64,000 nucleotides of DNA from Rhodobacter ferrooxidans. GTDB taxonomy: Bacteria; Pseudomonadota; Alphaproteobacteria; Rhodobacterales; Rhodobacteraceae. The stretch spans positions 1 to 64,000 of the forward strand of contig NZ_ACYY01000001.1 in NCBI RefSeq assembly GCF_000176015.1, written 5' to 3'. Below, piece by piece: positions 1 through 8,706 of the stretch. The notes beneath the pieces are model-generated. The model was not told the DNA's origin. It did no database searches and was given only the letters and a program-made list of their open reading frames with translations. The translations under genes were made by a program, and so were the position numbers. The first letter of the stretch is position 1. Each line of letters starts with the position of its first letter.

Positions 1-327
1 TATTACTTTAGGCGCGCCGCCCGATCGATCTTCAGTTCGCATCCGGCTTTCGCCATCCGCTCCCGCACCGTACTGCGCCGCTTTCGCTGCACCCTTCGTT
101 TCGGTGAGGCGGTATCTAGGGTCTGACGCGGCGGGCCGCAAGCACAAAAAGCACGGCATGTGACGATTTCTTGACGGCGCCGCGCAGACCCCTGCTTTTA
201 CAGGGCGGAACCGGCAGGATGCCGCCAGAATGTGCAGGGCGCGGGCCGGGTTTTCCCCGCCCGCGCCCTGCCCTGCCCCGAATCTGGCGGCGAATCCGGG
301 ACGAATCCGGCCCCGATTCCCGACGAC
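1..327. other. left edge, no supportable gene
   Basis: I see no convincing gene here. The minus frame ending at a TAA at 3-5 is Arg/Lys rich but has no plausible start. A plus-strand TTGACG at 171-176 could be a -35 element, but no good -10 or gene follows. The stretch holds a strong hairpin (234-271) and most of a cluster of GANTC sites (280-337). Confidence 0.5.
234..271 (-). terminator. strong GC hairpin downstream of the amidohydrolase gene
   Basis: Two nearly perfect 17-base arms around a TTTT loop lie about 60 bases past the stop codon of the minus-strand amidohydrolase gene. There is no T tract after the stem, so this is a candidate rather than a textbook intrinsic terminator for the two-gene operon. 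Confidence 0.45.
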
Positions 328-337
328 TCAGGCGAAT
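280..337. other. cluster of six GANTC (CcrM) sites
   Basis: GANTC occurs at 280-284, 292-296, 303-307, 315-319, 325-329 and 333-337, spaced 8-12 bases apart. The array spans the 3' end and stop codon of the amidohydrolase gene. GANTC is the target of the CcrM adenine methylase, which is encoded at 38797-39924. Part of the pattern comes from imperfect direct repeats of a GAATCCGG-like unit. Any function is inference. Confidence 0.6.
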
Positions 338-1995
338 CCCGGCCCCTGATGGGTGATCCGCCCGCCGCAGATTGTCAGGCTGACGGCGGTTTTTCCCAAT
401 TGATCGGCAGGGATAGCCTCGATGTCGCCATCCAGCACCACGATATCTGCCGCAAGGCCCGGCCGCAGCCTGCCGGTCAGCCCTTCCATATGCGCCGCCC
501 AGGCGCCGCCGGCGGTATAGGCGTAAAGGCTGTCCAGCAGCCCCAGCCGCTCGTCGGTGCAATCAGCGCCGTAGGGCACCCGGGTTTGCGACGCCTGCAA
601 GCCGCGCAGCACCGAAACATCGGTCACCGGCCAGTCCGATGCGTAGGCGATGGGGGCACCGTGGTCGGCCAGGGTTTTCCACAGATAGCCGTCGCGCCAA
701 CGCGCCTTGCCGATCACGTCCAGCGTCGGCTGCAACGGAAACTCCATGGCGCCGGGCGGGTGCGGCGGTTGCAAGCTAGCGACGATGCCCAGGGCGCCAA
801 GCCGCGGCACATCGGCCCGGTCGATCAGCTCGATATGCTCGACCCGGTGGCGGCTGTCGCGCGGGCCGTTGGCGGCACGGGCCGCGGCATAGCCGTCGAT
901 CACCGTGCGCACCGCGCCATCGCCGATCGCATGCACCGCGATCTGCAGGCCGCGGCGGTCGATCTCGGTGGCGATCCGGTTGAAGCGTTCCGGCGGGAAC
1001 AGCGGCACCGACCGATGCCCCTGCTGGCCCGGATAGTCGTGCAGCATGTAGGCGGTGCCAGAATCGATCACCCCGTCCATGAACAGCTTGACGAAACCGC
1101 AAGACAGCCAATCGTCGTCAAACTCGGCACTCATCGCATCGGCGCGGTCCAAGGCATCAAGCTCCATATGCGGCTTGAAGTGGAACGGCACCTTCACCCG
1201 CGCGGTCAACCGCCCCTCGTCGCGCATCTCGGCCAGCAAGGCCAGAGTGTAGCGGTTGCCGTCCATGTTCACCATCGAGGTGATGCCATGCGCCGCGCAA
1301 TGCGCCAGACCCCGCGCGATCTTTTCCTTGTCCATCGCCCGCTCGGCCTCGGATGGCCAGGGGTCCGGCTCGCCGCCAGTGGCGATGCCGAAGTAAAGCC
1401 GCGCCTCGCCGCCCAGCGCCACCACCGGGGCGAAGGCCTCGAACTCGCGCAACTCGCCGGTGGCCAGACCATCGTCGCCCATCACCACCTCGTGCCCGGG
1501 GGGCGTGGCAAAGCCGTGCAGGATGCCAGCCGCCCGCAGCGCGGCGGTATTGGCCCAGACGGTGTGATGGTCGTGGGCGGTCATTGCAATCGGTCGGTCG
1601 GCCAGAATGGCGTCCATGTCGTGGCGCGACACCGGATGGTCGAGCATGGCATAATCCGCCCCCTGCGCCATCAGCAGCGGCTTGTCGGGGTTAGCCGCAG
1701 CATAGGCGCCGAAGGCCGCCTGCATCGAGGCAAGCCCCCCTTCACCATGCAATTGCAGATGCGCCAGTTCCGCCCCGCCCAGCACCAGATGCAGATGGCT
1801 TTCCACGAACCCCGGCAGCACCGAGCGCCCGCCCGCGTCGATCACCCTTGTCTGCGGCCCGGCCATGGCGGCAATCTCGGCGGTGGAACCAACCGCCGCA
1901 ATCTTCCCGGCGGCCACCGCCAGCGCCTCGGCCCTCGGCGTGCCGTCGTCCATCGTCAGCACGCGGCCATTGATCAGGATCATCTCGGGGGTCAT
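328..1995 (-). CDS. amidohydrolase family protein (YtcJ-like)
   Basis: A 555-residue metal-dependent amidohydrolase of the YtcJ/N-substituted formamide deformylase type. The N-terminal beta-sandwich strand (MILINGRVLTMD) is followed by the metal-binding HLH at residues 67-69. Later come AVHAIGDGA, HRVEHIEL and YASDWPVTD, which carry the remaining His/Asp ligands of this family. No signal peptide is visible, so it is probably cytosolic. Its ATG overlaps the TGA of the upstream ureohydrolase gene by four bases (ATGA), so the two are translationally coupled. Substrate cannot be named from sequence; hydrolysis of a C-N bond in an amide or a guanidine-derived product would fit the neighbour. Confidence 0.88.
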   Translation of the reverse strand: MTPEMILINGRVLTMDDGTPRAEALAVAAGKIAAVGSTAEIAAMAGPQTRVIDAGGRSVLPGFVESHLHLVLGGAELAHLQLHGEGGLASMQAAFGAYAAANPDKPLLMAQGADYAMLDHPVSRHDMDAILADRPIAMTAHDHHTVWANTAALRAAGILHGFATPPGHEVVMGDDGLATGELREFEAFAPVVALGGEARLYFGIATGGEPDPWPSEAERAMDKEKIARGLAHCAAHGITSMVNMDGNRYTLALLAEMRDEGRLTARVKVPFHFKPHMELDALDRADAMSAEFDDDWLSCGFVKLFMDGVIDSGTAYMLHDYPGQQGHRSVPLFPPERFNRIATEIDRRGLQIAVHAIGDGAVRTVIDGYAAARAANGPRDSRHRVEHIELIDRADVPRLGALGIVASLQPPHPPGAMEFPLQPTLDVIGKARWRDGYLWKTLADHGAPIAYASDWPVTDVSVLRGLQASQTRVPYGADCTDERLGLLDSLYAYTAGGAWAAHMEGLTGRLRPGLAADIVVLDGDIEAIPADQLGKTAVSLTICGGRITHQGPGFA

Positions 1996-2972
1996 TCAGT
2001 TATGCCTTTTGCAGCCAGGGTTTCAGCGATCACGCACAGCATCTCGAACATCACCGACACGCCCAGAAAGGCGGTGCCGCCCGAGGCGTCGAACGGCGGC
2101 GACACTTCCACGAGGTCGGCGCCAACAATGTTCACGCCTTTCAGCAGCCGCGCCACCAGCAGCGCCTGCCACGAGTTCGGCCCGCCGACCTCGGGCGTTC
2201 CGGTGCCGGGGGCGAAGGCGGGGTCGATAAAGTCGATGTCGTAAGACACATAGGTCTCGCCGGTCCCGGCAATGCCGCGGGCCTCGGCCATCACGTCTTC
2301 CGGGCCGCGGGCGTGGAATTCCTCGATCGGGATGATGCGGATGCCGACGGAGCGGGCAAAATCGCGGTCCTCGCGGTCGTAGGCGGTGCCGCGGATGCCG
2401 ATCATGCAGACCCGGTGCGGGTCCAGCAGCCCCTCTTCCACCGCGCGGCGGAACGGGGTGCCGTGGGTGTACATGGTGCCGCCGAAATAGCTGTGAAAGA
2501 GATCGGTATGGCTGTCGAAATGGATCATCCCCAGTGGGCGATCCTTGGCCAAAGCCCGCAGGATCGGCAGGGTGCAGAGATGGTCGCCCCCCGCAGTCAG
2601 CGGCAGGATGCCCGCCGCCCGAACACGGGTATAGAAGGCTTCCATCCGCTTCAGCGTATCCATCAGATCGGCGGGGTTGGGCGCCACGTCGCCCAGATCG
2701 GCGCAGCGCACCGCCTCAAACGGCCGCACCCCGGTGATGCCGTTCTCGGCCCGGATCATGGTGGACAGATCGCGCAACTGCCGCGGGCCATGGCGCGGGC
2801 CGGGGCGGTTGGTGGTGCCACCATCCCAGGGCGCGCCGATCAGGCCCACCTGCACCCGCGCCAGCCGCGGGTCGTCCAGCCCGACATGCGGCAGCCGCAT
2901 GAAGGTCGGCACCCCGGCATAGCGCGGCAGATCGAACCCCGACACCGGCCGGAAAAAGTCGTCATTCTGCAT
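1992..2972 (-). CDS. speB: agmatinase-family ureohydrolase
   Basis: A 326-residue ureohydrolase (arginase/agmatinase superfamily) that removes urea from a guanidino compound using two Mn ions. Metal-ligand motifs are present in family order: GGDH, DSHTD and SYDIDFIDP. The start at 2972 gives MQNDDFF and is preceded by a purine-rich GGGGGA ribosome site; a longer reading to 3032 lacks one. It overlaps the downstream amidohydrolase gene by four bases. Related family members act on guanidinobutyrate or guanidinopropionate, so agmatine as substrate is the default assignment, not shown. Confidence 0.82.
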   Translation of the reverse strand: MQNDDFFRPVSGFDLPRYAGVPTFMRLPHVGLDDPRLARVQVGLIGAPWDGGTTNRPGPRHGPRQLRDLSTMIRAENGITGVRPFEAVRCADLGDVAPNPADLMDTLKRMEAFYTRVRAAGILPLTAGGDHLCTLPILRALAKDRPLGMIHFDSHTDLFHSYFGGTMYTHGTPFRRAVEEGLLDPHRVCMIGIRGTAYDREDRDFARSVGIRIIPIEEFHARGPEDVMAEARGIAGTGETYVSYDIDFIDPAFAPGTGTPEVGGPNSWQALLVARLLKGVNIVGADLVEVSPPFDASGGTAFLGVSVMFEMLCVIAETLAAKGITE

Positions 2973-3170
2973 CTGTGTCCCCCGATTCCCGCCGCCATCT
3001 GAGCATCCCGCCCCGGCCTTGTCACGCCCCAACCCGGCAAAACACCGCCGCTTTCACTTTGGCCCCTTGACCCATGTGCCCCCTTGCGCCTCTATCAGCC
3101 AACCGCAAGCGGCGCGCGCATCGCCGCCGCCCGCACCGGATTGCCCGCCGATTTTCCCAAGGAAGCCATC

Positions 3171-3545
3171 ATGCAGACCAAAACCGCCGAACCGACCGCC
3201 CCCGCCGCCCCTGCCTCGCGCACCGGGTCCGCCACCAGCCGGTCGGTGCTGGCCGCCGATCTGAAGATCAAGGGCGATGTCACTTCGGACGGCACGGTCG
3301 AGATATTGGGTGATGTCGAAGGCAAGATCACCGCCCGCGCGCTGGTGATCGGTGCCGAGGGCAAGGTGAAGGGCAGCGTTTCGGCGGAAACCGTCGAGGT
3401 GCGCGGCAAACTGGATGGCCGGATCAGTTGCAACGGGCTGACTCTGCGGGCGGCGGCCTCGGTGCGGGCCGACAGCACCTATACCACGCTGGTGATCGAA
3501 AGCGGTGCCCAGATCGAGGGCCGCTTTACCCTGGCCAAGGCCTGA
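3171..3545 (+). CDS. bactofilin (polymer-forming cytoskeletal protein)
   Basis: A 124-residue bactofilin (DUF583). A short Ala/Pro/Thr-rich disordered N-terminus (about 1-25) precedes a right-handed beta-helix of repeated strand units (LKIKGDVTSDGTVEILGDVEGKI onward is cut here only in description), ending in a short tail GRFTLAKA. Bactofilins polymerise without nucleotide and scaffold envelope or cell-shape functions. The ATG at 3171 follows AAGGAAGCC, a good ribosome site; upstream in-frame starts lack one. The enoyl-CoA hydratase gene starts 11 bases after its stop, suggesting cotranscription without an obvious functional link. Confidence 0.88.
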   Translation: MQTKTAEPTAPAAPASRTGSATSRSVLAADLKIKGDVTSDGTVEILGDVEGKITARALVIGAEGKVKGSVSAETVEVRGKLDGRISCNGLTLRAAASVRADSTYTTLVIESGAQIEGRFTLAKA

Positions 3546-3556
3546 GCGGCCTGAAC

Positions 3557-4342
3557 GTGCCGCTGCTGCTGCGCGAGGATGACGGGCCGATTGCGGTTCT
3601 GACACTGAACAGCCCGGGCAGTTTCAACGCATTGTCGATGCCCATGCTGGCGGCGTTGCGGGCCGAACTGACAGCTTTGGCCAGCAATGAGGCGATCCGC
3701 GTCGTGGTGCTGCGCGGGGCCGGCCGGGCGTTCTGCGCCGGGCATGATCTGAAGGAAATGCAGGCGGCGCGGAGTGCTTCGGATCAGGGCGCCGACTATT
3801 TCGCCGGCCTGTTCGGGCGTTGCGCCGACGTGATGGCGGCGATTGTCGCCCTGCCGCAGGTGGTTATTGCGCAAGTGCAGGGCGTGGCCACGGCGGCTGG
3901 CTGCCAGTTGGTCGCGTCGTGCGACATGGCGGTGGCGGATGAGGCCGCGCGGTTTGGCGTCAATGGCATCAACATCGGGCTGTTCTGTTCGACGCCCGGC
4001 GTGGCGCTCAGTCGAGCGGTGGCTGCGAAAGCCGCCTTCGAGATGCTGGTGACCGGCGATTTCATCTCTGCCACCCGCGCCCTCGCGCTGGGTCTGGTGA
4101 ACCGCGTGGTGCCGCCCGAGGCGCTGGAGGCGGAAACTCGGGCGCTGGCGCAGCAGGTGGCGGGCAAGCTTGGTCCGGCGTTGCGGCTGGGCAAGGCGGC
4201 GTTCCGGGCGCAGGCGGGGCTTGGGTTGGCCGAGGCCTATGCCGTGGCGGGCGCGGCGATGGTGCAGAACGCTTTGCTGGACGACACCGCCGAGGGGTTT
4301 GCTGCGTTTCTGGAACGGCGACCGCCGGGCTGGAAGGCCTGA
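3557..4342 (+). CDS. enoyl-CoA hydratase/isomerase family protein
   Basis: A 261-residue crotonase-fold protein. The family oxyanion-hole segments are visible: AGHDLKEM near residue 60, and VQGVATAAGCQLVASCDMAVADEAA-type sequence around 110-130. The C-terminal helices have the usual FLERRPPGWK ending. The length matches single-domain ECH/ECHDC3-like enzymes. I chose the GTG at 3557 because homologous sequence (PLLLREDDGPIAVLTLN) starts immediately after it; its ribosome site is weak, and translation may be coupled to the bactofilin stop 11 bases upstream. The specific acyl-CoA substrate is unknown. Confidence 0.85.
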   Translation: MPLLLREDDGPIAVLTLNSPGSFNALSMPMLAALRAELTALASNEAIRVVVLRGAGRAFCAGHDLKEMQAARSASDQGADYFAGLFGRCADVMAAIVALPQVVIAQVQGVATAAGCQLVASCDMAVADEAARFGVNGINIGLFCSTPGVALSRAVAAKAAFEMLVTGDFISATRALALGLVNRVVPPEALEAETRALAQQVAGKLGPALRLGKAAFRAQAGLGLAEAYAVAGAAMVQNALLDDTAEGFAAFLERRPPGWKA

Positions 4343-4377
4343 AGGCAAAGGGGGCTGTCTGCCCCCTCTGCGCCTTT
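4343..4377. terminator. convergent terminator-like hairpin
   Basis: GGGGGC (4350-4355) and GCCCCC (4361-4366) form a stem, with AAGGC and GCCTT extending it outside. It sits between the converging hydratase and carboxypeptidase genes and could end transcription from both sides. Confidence 0.55.
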
Positions 4378-4383
4378 GGCACA

Positions 4384-4417
4384 TTCACCCCCGAGGATAT
4401 TTGCGCAAAGGTGAAGC
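4384..4417. repeat. degenerate single-arm copy of the dispersed palindrome (family A)
   Basis: The stretch matches one arm of the family A repeat (GATATTTGCGCAAAGGTGAA) but lacks the opposite arm. It lies between the terminator hairpin and the stop codon of the M32 carboxypeptidase gene. Confidence 0.6.
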
Positions 4418-4424
4418 CGCAGGG

Positions 4425-5894
4425 TCAGAGGTTGTAGAGGCTGCGAAACTTGGTTTCCAGATAGTCGAGCAGCGGGCCTTCGTTAGGGGCGAAACCGCAG
4501 GCCAGTTCGACCACCTCGCGCGGTTCATAAAGCCCGCCGTGGCGTTGCAGGTTCTCGCGCAGCCAGCCGGTAGCGCCCGAGGTATCACCACGCGCCAAGG
4601 CCTCGTCAAGGTCGGGCACGGCGGCGCGCATTGCCTGGTTCAGGCAGCCGGCATAAACATTGCCCAGCGTATAGGTCGGGAAATAGCCGAACAGCCCCAC
4701 CGACCAATGCACGTCCTGCAACATCCCATGCGCCGGCCGGTCCACCGCCACGCCGAAATCGGCCAGGAAACGGTCGTTCCAGGCGGCTTCCAGATCGTCC
4801 ACCGCCAGATCGCCCTGAATCAGCGCCCGCTCCAGATCGAAGCGCATCATGATGTGCAGGTTGTAATGCACCTCGTCGGCCTCGGTGCGGATGAAGCCCG
4901 GTTGCACCCGGTTGACCGCGGCGTAGAAGGCCTGCGGCGAGGCCACGCCGAAATCGCCGAAGCGTTCCTGCATCTGGCCGAACATCCAGCCGGTGAAGCC
5001 GCGGCTGCGGCCGATCTGGTTTTCATAGATCCGGCTCTGGCTTTCATGCACCCCCATCGACACGCCATGGCCCAGGGGCGACAGCGCGTAATCGGGGTCG
5101 ATGTTCAACTCGTAGCTGGAATGGCCGACCTCGTGGATGGTGGAATAGATGCAGTTGAACGGCTCGGTTTCGACCACGCGGGTGGTGATGCGGGAATCGC
5201 TGCCGCCACCACTGGAGAACGGATGCACCGCCATATCCAGCCTGCCACGGCCCCAGTCGTAGCCAAAGGTCGAGGCCAGATCGCGGGCCAGCCGCAACTG
5301 CGCCTCCAGCCCGAAATGGCCGTGCAGCGGCGCGGGGGCGGGCGCTGCCAGCACGGCGGCGCGCAGATCGACCAGCCGCGGGCGCATCCGGTCGAACATC
5401 GCGCCCAGGGTCGCCGCGGTGGCTCCGGGTTCGTAATCGTCGATCAGCGCGTCGTAAAGATCGCCGCCCTGCGCCAGCGCCGCCGCTTCCTGCTGCTTCA
5501 GGTCGATCACCTGCGACAGCGTCGGCAGAAAGGCCGCCACATCATCGGCCGCCCGCGCCTCGGCCCAGATGCCTTGCGCGACCGAGGTCAGCCGGGCCAA
5601 TTCCTGTGCCAGATCGCCCGGCACCTTGGTGGCGCGGTCGTAGCTGCGGCGGATATGGCGGATCTGCGCCTGCGCCACCTCGTCGGCAGGCACCACTTCG
5701 GCCAGCCAGTCAGCGATTCGCGGGTCGGTGCGCCGGGCATGCAGCACACCCTCCATCGCGGCCATCTCTTCCGAGCGCTGTTCGGCACCGCCGCGCGGCA
5801 TCATGGTTTCCTGATCCCAGCCCAACCGCTCGGCCACCTTCGACAGCGCTTCGGTCTGGCGCTGATGCGCCATCAGATGGTCATAGGCGGTCAT
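4425..5894 (-). CDS. M32 carboxypeptidase (Taq type)
   Basis: A 489-residue zinc carboxypeptidase of peptidase family M32. The zinc motif HEVGH is intact, followed by the family motif HESQSR that carries the third ligand; these lie near the middle of the chain, as usual for about 500-residue members. It trims C-terminal residues from peptides in the cytosol. The ATG at 5894 overlaps the TGA of the upstream CtaA-like gene by four bases (5891-5894), so the pair is cotranscribed. The reading frame continues upstream far beyond this ATG, but that extension is antisense-like sequence inside the CtaA gene. Confidence 0.92.
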   Translation of the reverse strand: MTAYDHLMAHQRQTEALSKVAERLGWDQETMMPRGGAEQRSEEMAAMEGVLHARRTDPRIADWLAEVVPADEVAQAQIRHIRRSYDRATKVPGDLAQELARLTSVAQGIWAEARAADDVAAFLPTLSQVIDLKQQEAAALAQGGDLYDALIDDYEPGATAATLGAMFDRMRPRLVDLRAAVLAAPAPAPLHGHFGLEAQLRLARDLASTFGYDWGRGRLDMAVHPFSSGGGSDSRITTRVVETEPFNCIYSTIHEVGHSSYELNIDPDYALSPLGHGVSMGVHESQSRIYENQIGRSRGFTGWMFGQMQERFGDFGVASPQAFYAAVNRVQPGFIRTEADEVHYNLHIMMRFDLERALIQGDLAVDDLEAAWNDRFLADFGVAVDRPAHGMLQDVHWSVGLFGYFPTYTLGNVYAGCLNQAMRAAVPDLDEALARGDTSGATGWLRENLQRHGGLYEPREVVELACGFAPNEGPLLDYLETKFRSLYNL

Positions 5895-7042
5895 TGCGTT
5901 CCCTTTCGGATCGACCCGGCAATCGGGTATTGCGCCAGGTGACGGGCGCGCAGGATCAGCACCCAGAGCAGCACGGCACCGACTTGATGGCTGACGGCGG
6001 CGTGCAACTGGCCTGCGGTCAGCACGGCGGCAATGCCAAGGCCGACCTGCGCCAGCAGCATCAGACCCACCGCGTAATAAGCCCGCCGCGTTGCCAGATG
6101 CGCCGATTTGCGCCCCTTCAGCCAGACCACGATCCCATAGGCCACCAGCAGATACGCCACCATCCGGTGCACGAACTGCACCATGCCGGGGTTTTCGACA
6201 AAGGCGGCCCAGGCCGGGCGGCCCGGCGCATAGAAGGCATCCGCCGGAAAGAAGCTGCCGTTCATCAGGGGCCAGGTCGGGAAGGCGGCACCGGCATTGT
6301 TGCCCGCCACCAGCGCGCCCAGCACCACCTGCACAAAAGCGAAATGCATCAGCCCCGAGGTCATGCCGTAAAGCTTGCCCTCGCGGTTGCGCCGCGCCGC
6401 CAGCAGGTCTTTCTCGGGTCGCCCCAGCAGCAGCACGAACCAGCCCGCCAGCCCCATCGCCAGGAACGCCAGCCCCAGATGCACCGCCAACCGCAGCGCC
6501 GAGCTGTCCACAACGCCTTCGGCCTGACCGGAGTCCACCAGCCACCAGCCCACCAGCCCCTGCCCACCGATCAGCACGCCCAACGCCAACAGCCTGCCCG
6601 ACCAGCCCGCGGGGATGCGTTTGGCAAGCCCCAAACCGGCGAAACCCAGCAGCCAGACCAGCAGCGACAGCCGCGACAGCAGCACATGGCTCCAGGGCCA
6701 GAGATAGGCCGACTTGAAGACATCCAGTTTCATCGCCTTGTTCTGCAACAGGTATTCAGGCGTCATTTGATAGCGGGCAAAGGCCGCGGCCCAGTCTGCC
6801 TCGGTCAACGGTGGCAGAAACCCGGTCAGCGGCCAACCACCGGGGATCATCAGGCCGGTGTCAAAGAGCCGCATCAGCCCGCCCTGCACCACCAGCGCCG
6901 CCACCAGCGCCAAGAGCAGCAACACCCACAGCCGCGTCGCCAACCGTCCGCCGCCGGTGCCGCGGTCGATGCCGCCGGTCTGCACCGGCGCGGGACTGCT
7001 GCCTTGCCCGACCTCCTCGAAGATGCTGCGTTTGCCTGCCAT
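5891..7042 (-). CDS. ctaA: CtaA/COX15-family heme A synthase-like protein with altered motif
   Basis: A 383-residue, eight-helix membrane protein of the heme A synthase family, which oxidises the C8 methyl of heme O for cytochrome aa3 oxidase. The N-terminus RSIFEEV and C-terminus YPIAGSIR match the alphaproteobacterial type. Four candidate heme-ligand histidines remain: WSH (His119), VHLGLA, QFVHR and SHQ. The first-loop motif, normally EW(S/G)HR, reads PWSHV at 116-120, so the conserved glutamate is proline and the following arginine is valine. The canonical GGLTRLTDSG segment is GGLMRLFDTG. It may be a divergent paralogue rather than the housekeeping enzyme. Confidence 0.8.
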   Translation of the reverse strand: MAGKRSIFEEVGQGSSPAPVQTGGIDRGTGGGRLATRLWVLLLLALVAALVVQGGLMRLFDTGLMIPGGWPLTGFLPPLTEADWAAAFARYQMTPEYLLQNKAMKLDVFKSAYLWPWSHVLLSRLSLLVWLLGFAGLGLAKRIPAGWSGRLLALGVLIGGQGLVGWWLVDSGQAEGVVDSSALRLAVHLGLAFLAMGLAGWFVLLLGRPEKDLLAARRNREGKLYGMTSGLMHFAFVQVVLGALVAGNNAGAAFPTWPLMNGSFFPADAFYAPGRPAWAAFVENPGMVQFVHRMVAYLLVAYGIVVWLKGRKSAHLATRRAYYAVGLMLLAQVGLGIAAVLTAGQLHAAVSHQVGAVLLWVLILRARHLAQYPIAGSIRKGTQ

Positions 7043-7176
7043 CGTCGGTCTCCTGTTGCGCGGCCAGACTAGGCCGCCGCCCCCTGCCCTTCAACCCCCA
7101 AGCGACGGCGACTGCCGCCCCCAGGCCCCCCACAAACCGCGATCCTGCAAACCACGATCCGCCGACCCGCTCCAGT

Positions 7177-7926
7177 CTAATCACCGTCTTTGGGCAAATG
7201 CCGGGCAATCTGCCGCAGCATGCCATGCAGGCTTTGCACATCGGCCCGGGTCAAGTGCAGCCGCGACCACATGTTGCGCAGCACCAGTTTCATCCCCGCG
7301 GCCTTGGTGGCCGGAAAGAAGAAGCCCGCCGCCTCCAGCCGGTCCTCGAAATGATCGCCCAGCTTTTCCACCTCGATACCGGAGGCGAAATCGGTGCCCG
7401 CCATCGCCATCACCTCGGGCGGAACGCAGGCGGTCTGGCGACGCCATTCATAGCCCAGCAGCAGCACGCATTGGCCAAGGTTCAGCGAGGGGAAATCGGG
7501 GTTCACCGGCACCGAGACGATGGCATTGGCCAGCACCAGATCGCTGTTCTCCAGCCCGGCCCGCTCCGGCCCGAACAGCACGCCGACCCGCTTGCCCGCC
7601 GCAATCAGCGCGCGGGCATGTTCCATGGCGCGCTCGGGGGTCATCACCGGCTTTGTCAACTCGCGGTTGCGGGCGGTGGTGGCAAAGACATAGTCGCAAT
7701 CGGCAATCGCCGCCTGCACGTCGGGGTAAGGCCCGGCAAAATCCAGCAGCCGCCCGGCGCCACTGGCCATCGCCACCGCCTTGGGGTTGGGCCAGCCGTC
7801 GCGCGGCCCGACCACCCGCAGCCGCTCCAACCCGAAGTTCAGCATGGCGCGGGCGGCGGCGCCGATGTTCTCGCCCATCTGCGGGCGCACCAGAATGAAG
7901 GCGGGGGAGGCTTGAGGATCTTGCAT
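7177..7926 (-). CDS. trmJ: tRNA/rRNA 2'-O-methyltransferase, TrmJ family
   Basis: A 249-residue SPOUT (TrmH-superfamily) RNA methyltransferase. The three family motifs are present: NIGAAARAMLNFGL near the N-terminus, LFGPERAGLENSD in the middle, and SLNLGQCVLLLGYE. The C-terminal helical extension, with RNMWSRLHLTRADV-type sequence, is typical of TrmJ, which methylates position 32 of certain tRNAs using SAM. The start at 7926 (MQDPQASPAFILV) matches the family N-terminus; longer in-frame starts at 7989 and 7995 add a basic stretch without a clear ribosome site. It is divergent from the ThiE gene. Confidence 0.87.
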   Translation of the reverse strand: MQDPQASPAFILVRPQMGENIGAAARAMLNFGLERLRVVGPRDGWPNPKAVAMASGAGRLLDFAGPYPDVQAAIADCDYVFATTARNRELTKPVMTPERAMEHARALIAAGKRVGVLFGPERAGLENSDLVLANAIVSVPVNPDFPSLNLGQCVLLLGYEWRRQTACVPPEVMAMAGTDFASGIEVEKLGDHFEDRLEAAGFFFPATKAAGMKLVLRNMWSRLHLTRADVQSLHGMLRQIARHLPKDGD

Positions 7927-8045
7927 CGCCGCCAGATACGCCGCCCGCAGCGGTTTGCCAAGCCGCCGCTGTCCAAGCCGCCGCCCCATGGCCAAACCGA
8001 AGCTATTGCGCTAGGACGGGCCAATTCGCCGCAAAGGACGCCGCC

Positions 8046-8666
8046 ATGCCCGAAACCGAACGCCCGCAGATCTATCTTGTCACCCCGCCCGCGTTCGATC
8101 TGGAGGTGTTTCCCGACCGCCTCGCCGCCGTGCTGGACGGCGCCGAAGTAGCCTGCGTGCGCCTGGCCCTTGCCAGTGCCGACGAAGACCGCGTCGCCCG
8201 TGCTGCCGACGCGCTGCGCCAGGTGACCCATGCCCGCGACGTGGCGCTGGTGATCGAGCGGCATGTGCTGCTGGTGGAACGGCTGGGGCTGGACGGCGTG
8301 CACCTGACCGATGGCGCGCGCTCGATCCGCAAGGTGCGCAAGGATCTGGGGGCCGATGCGATCATCGGCGCGTTCTGCGGCACCACCCGCCACGACGGTA
8401 TCTCCGCCGCCGAGGCGGGGGCCGACTATGTCGCCTTCGGCCCGGTCGGCGCCACGCCGCTGGGCGATGGCAGTCTGGCCGAGCATGAGTTGTTCGAATG
8501 GTGGTCCGAGATGATCGAAGTGCCGGTGGTGGCCGAAGGTGCGCTGACCGCCGAACTGGTGGCAAGCCTTGGCCCCGTTACCGATTTCTTTGGCCTGGGC
8601 GAGGAAATCTGGCGCCACGATGACGCCCTTGCCGCCCTGCGCGCCTTGCTGGCGCCGCTGGGCTGA
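8046..8666 (+). CDS. thiE: thiamine phosphate synthase (ThiE/TenI family)
   Basis: A 206-residue TIM barrel that would couple hydroxymethylpyrimidine diphosphate and thiazole phosphate into thiamine phosphate. It has VIERHVLLVERLGLDGVHL-like sequence in the middle, then the phosphate-binding GADYVAFGPVG, where canonical enzymes have DYxGxGPVF. ATG 8046 is preceded by AAAGGACGCCGCC. The catalytic surroundings are somewhat divergent, so a TenI-like or other ThiE-fold role is possible. No other thiamine gene is adjacent. Confidence 0.75.
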   Translation: MPETERPQIYLVTPPAFDLEVFPDRLAAVLDGAEVACVRLALASADEDRVARAADALRQVTHARDVALVIERHVLLVERLGLDGVHLTDGARSIRKVRKDLGADAIIGAFCGTTRHDGISAAEAGADYVAFGPVGATPLGDGSLAEHELFEWWSEMIEVPVVAEGALTAELVASLGPVTDFFGLGEEIWRHDDALAALRALLAPLG

Positions 8667-8706
8667 CCCCGCCGCTCCTCCGCCGTGACCGGCGTCCTCG
8701 CTGGAC

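Noticed and set aside
3-150. Basic minus-strand tail ending at 3-5 as a possible gene end
   Set aside because: No plausible start codon or recognised family, and upstream sequence looks intergenic.
232-2244. Long plus-strand open frame over the amidohydrolase and ureohydrolase genes
   Set aside because: Antisense to two clear enzymes with intact motifs; the translation looks like reverse-complement shadow sequence.
4425-6545. Extended 706-codon reading of the M32 carboxypeptidase
   Set aside because: The upstream third is antisense-frame sequence inside the CtaA-like gene; the ATG at 5894 overlapping the CtaA stop gives the normal 489-residue family length.
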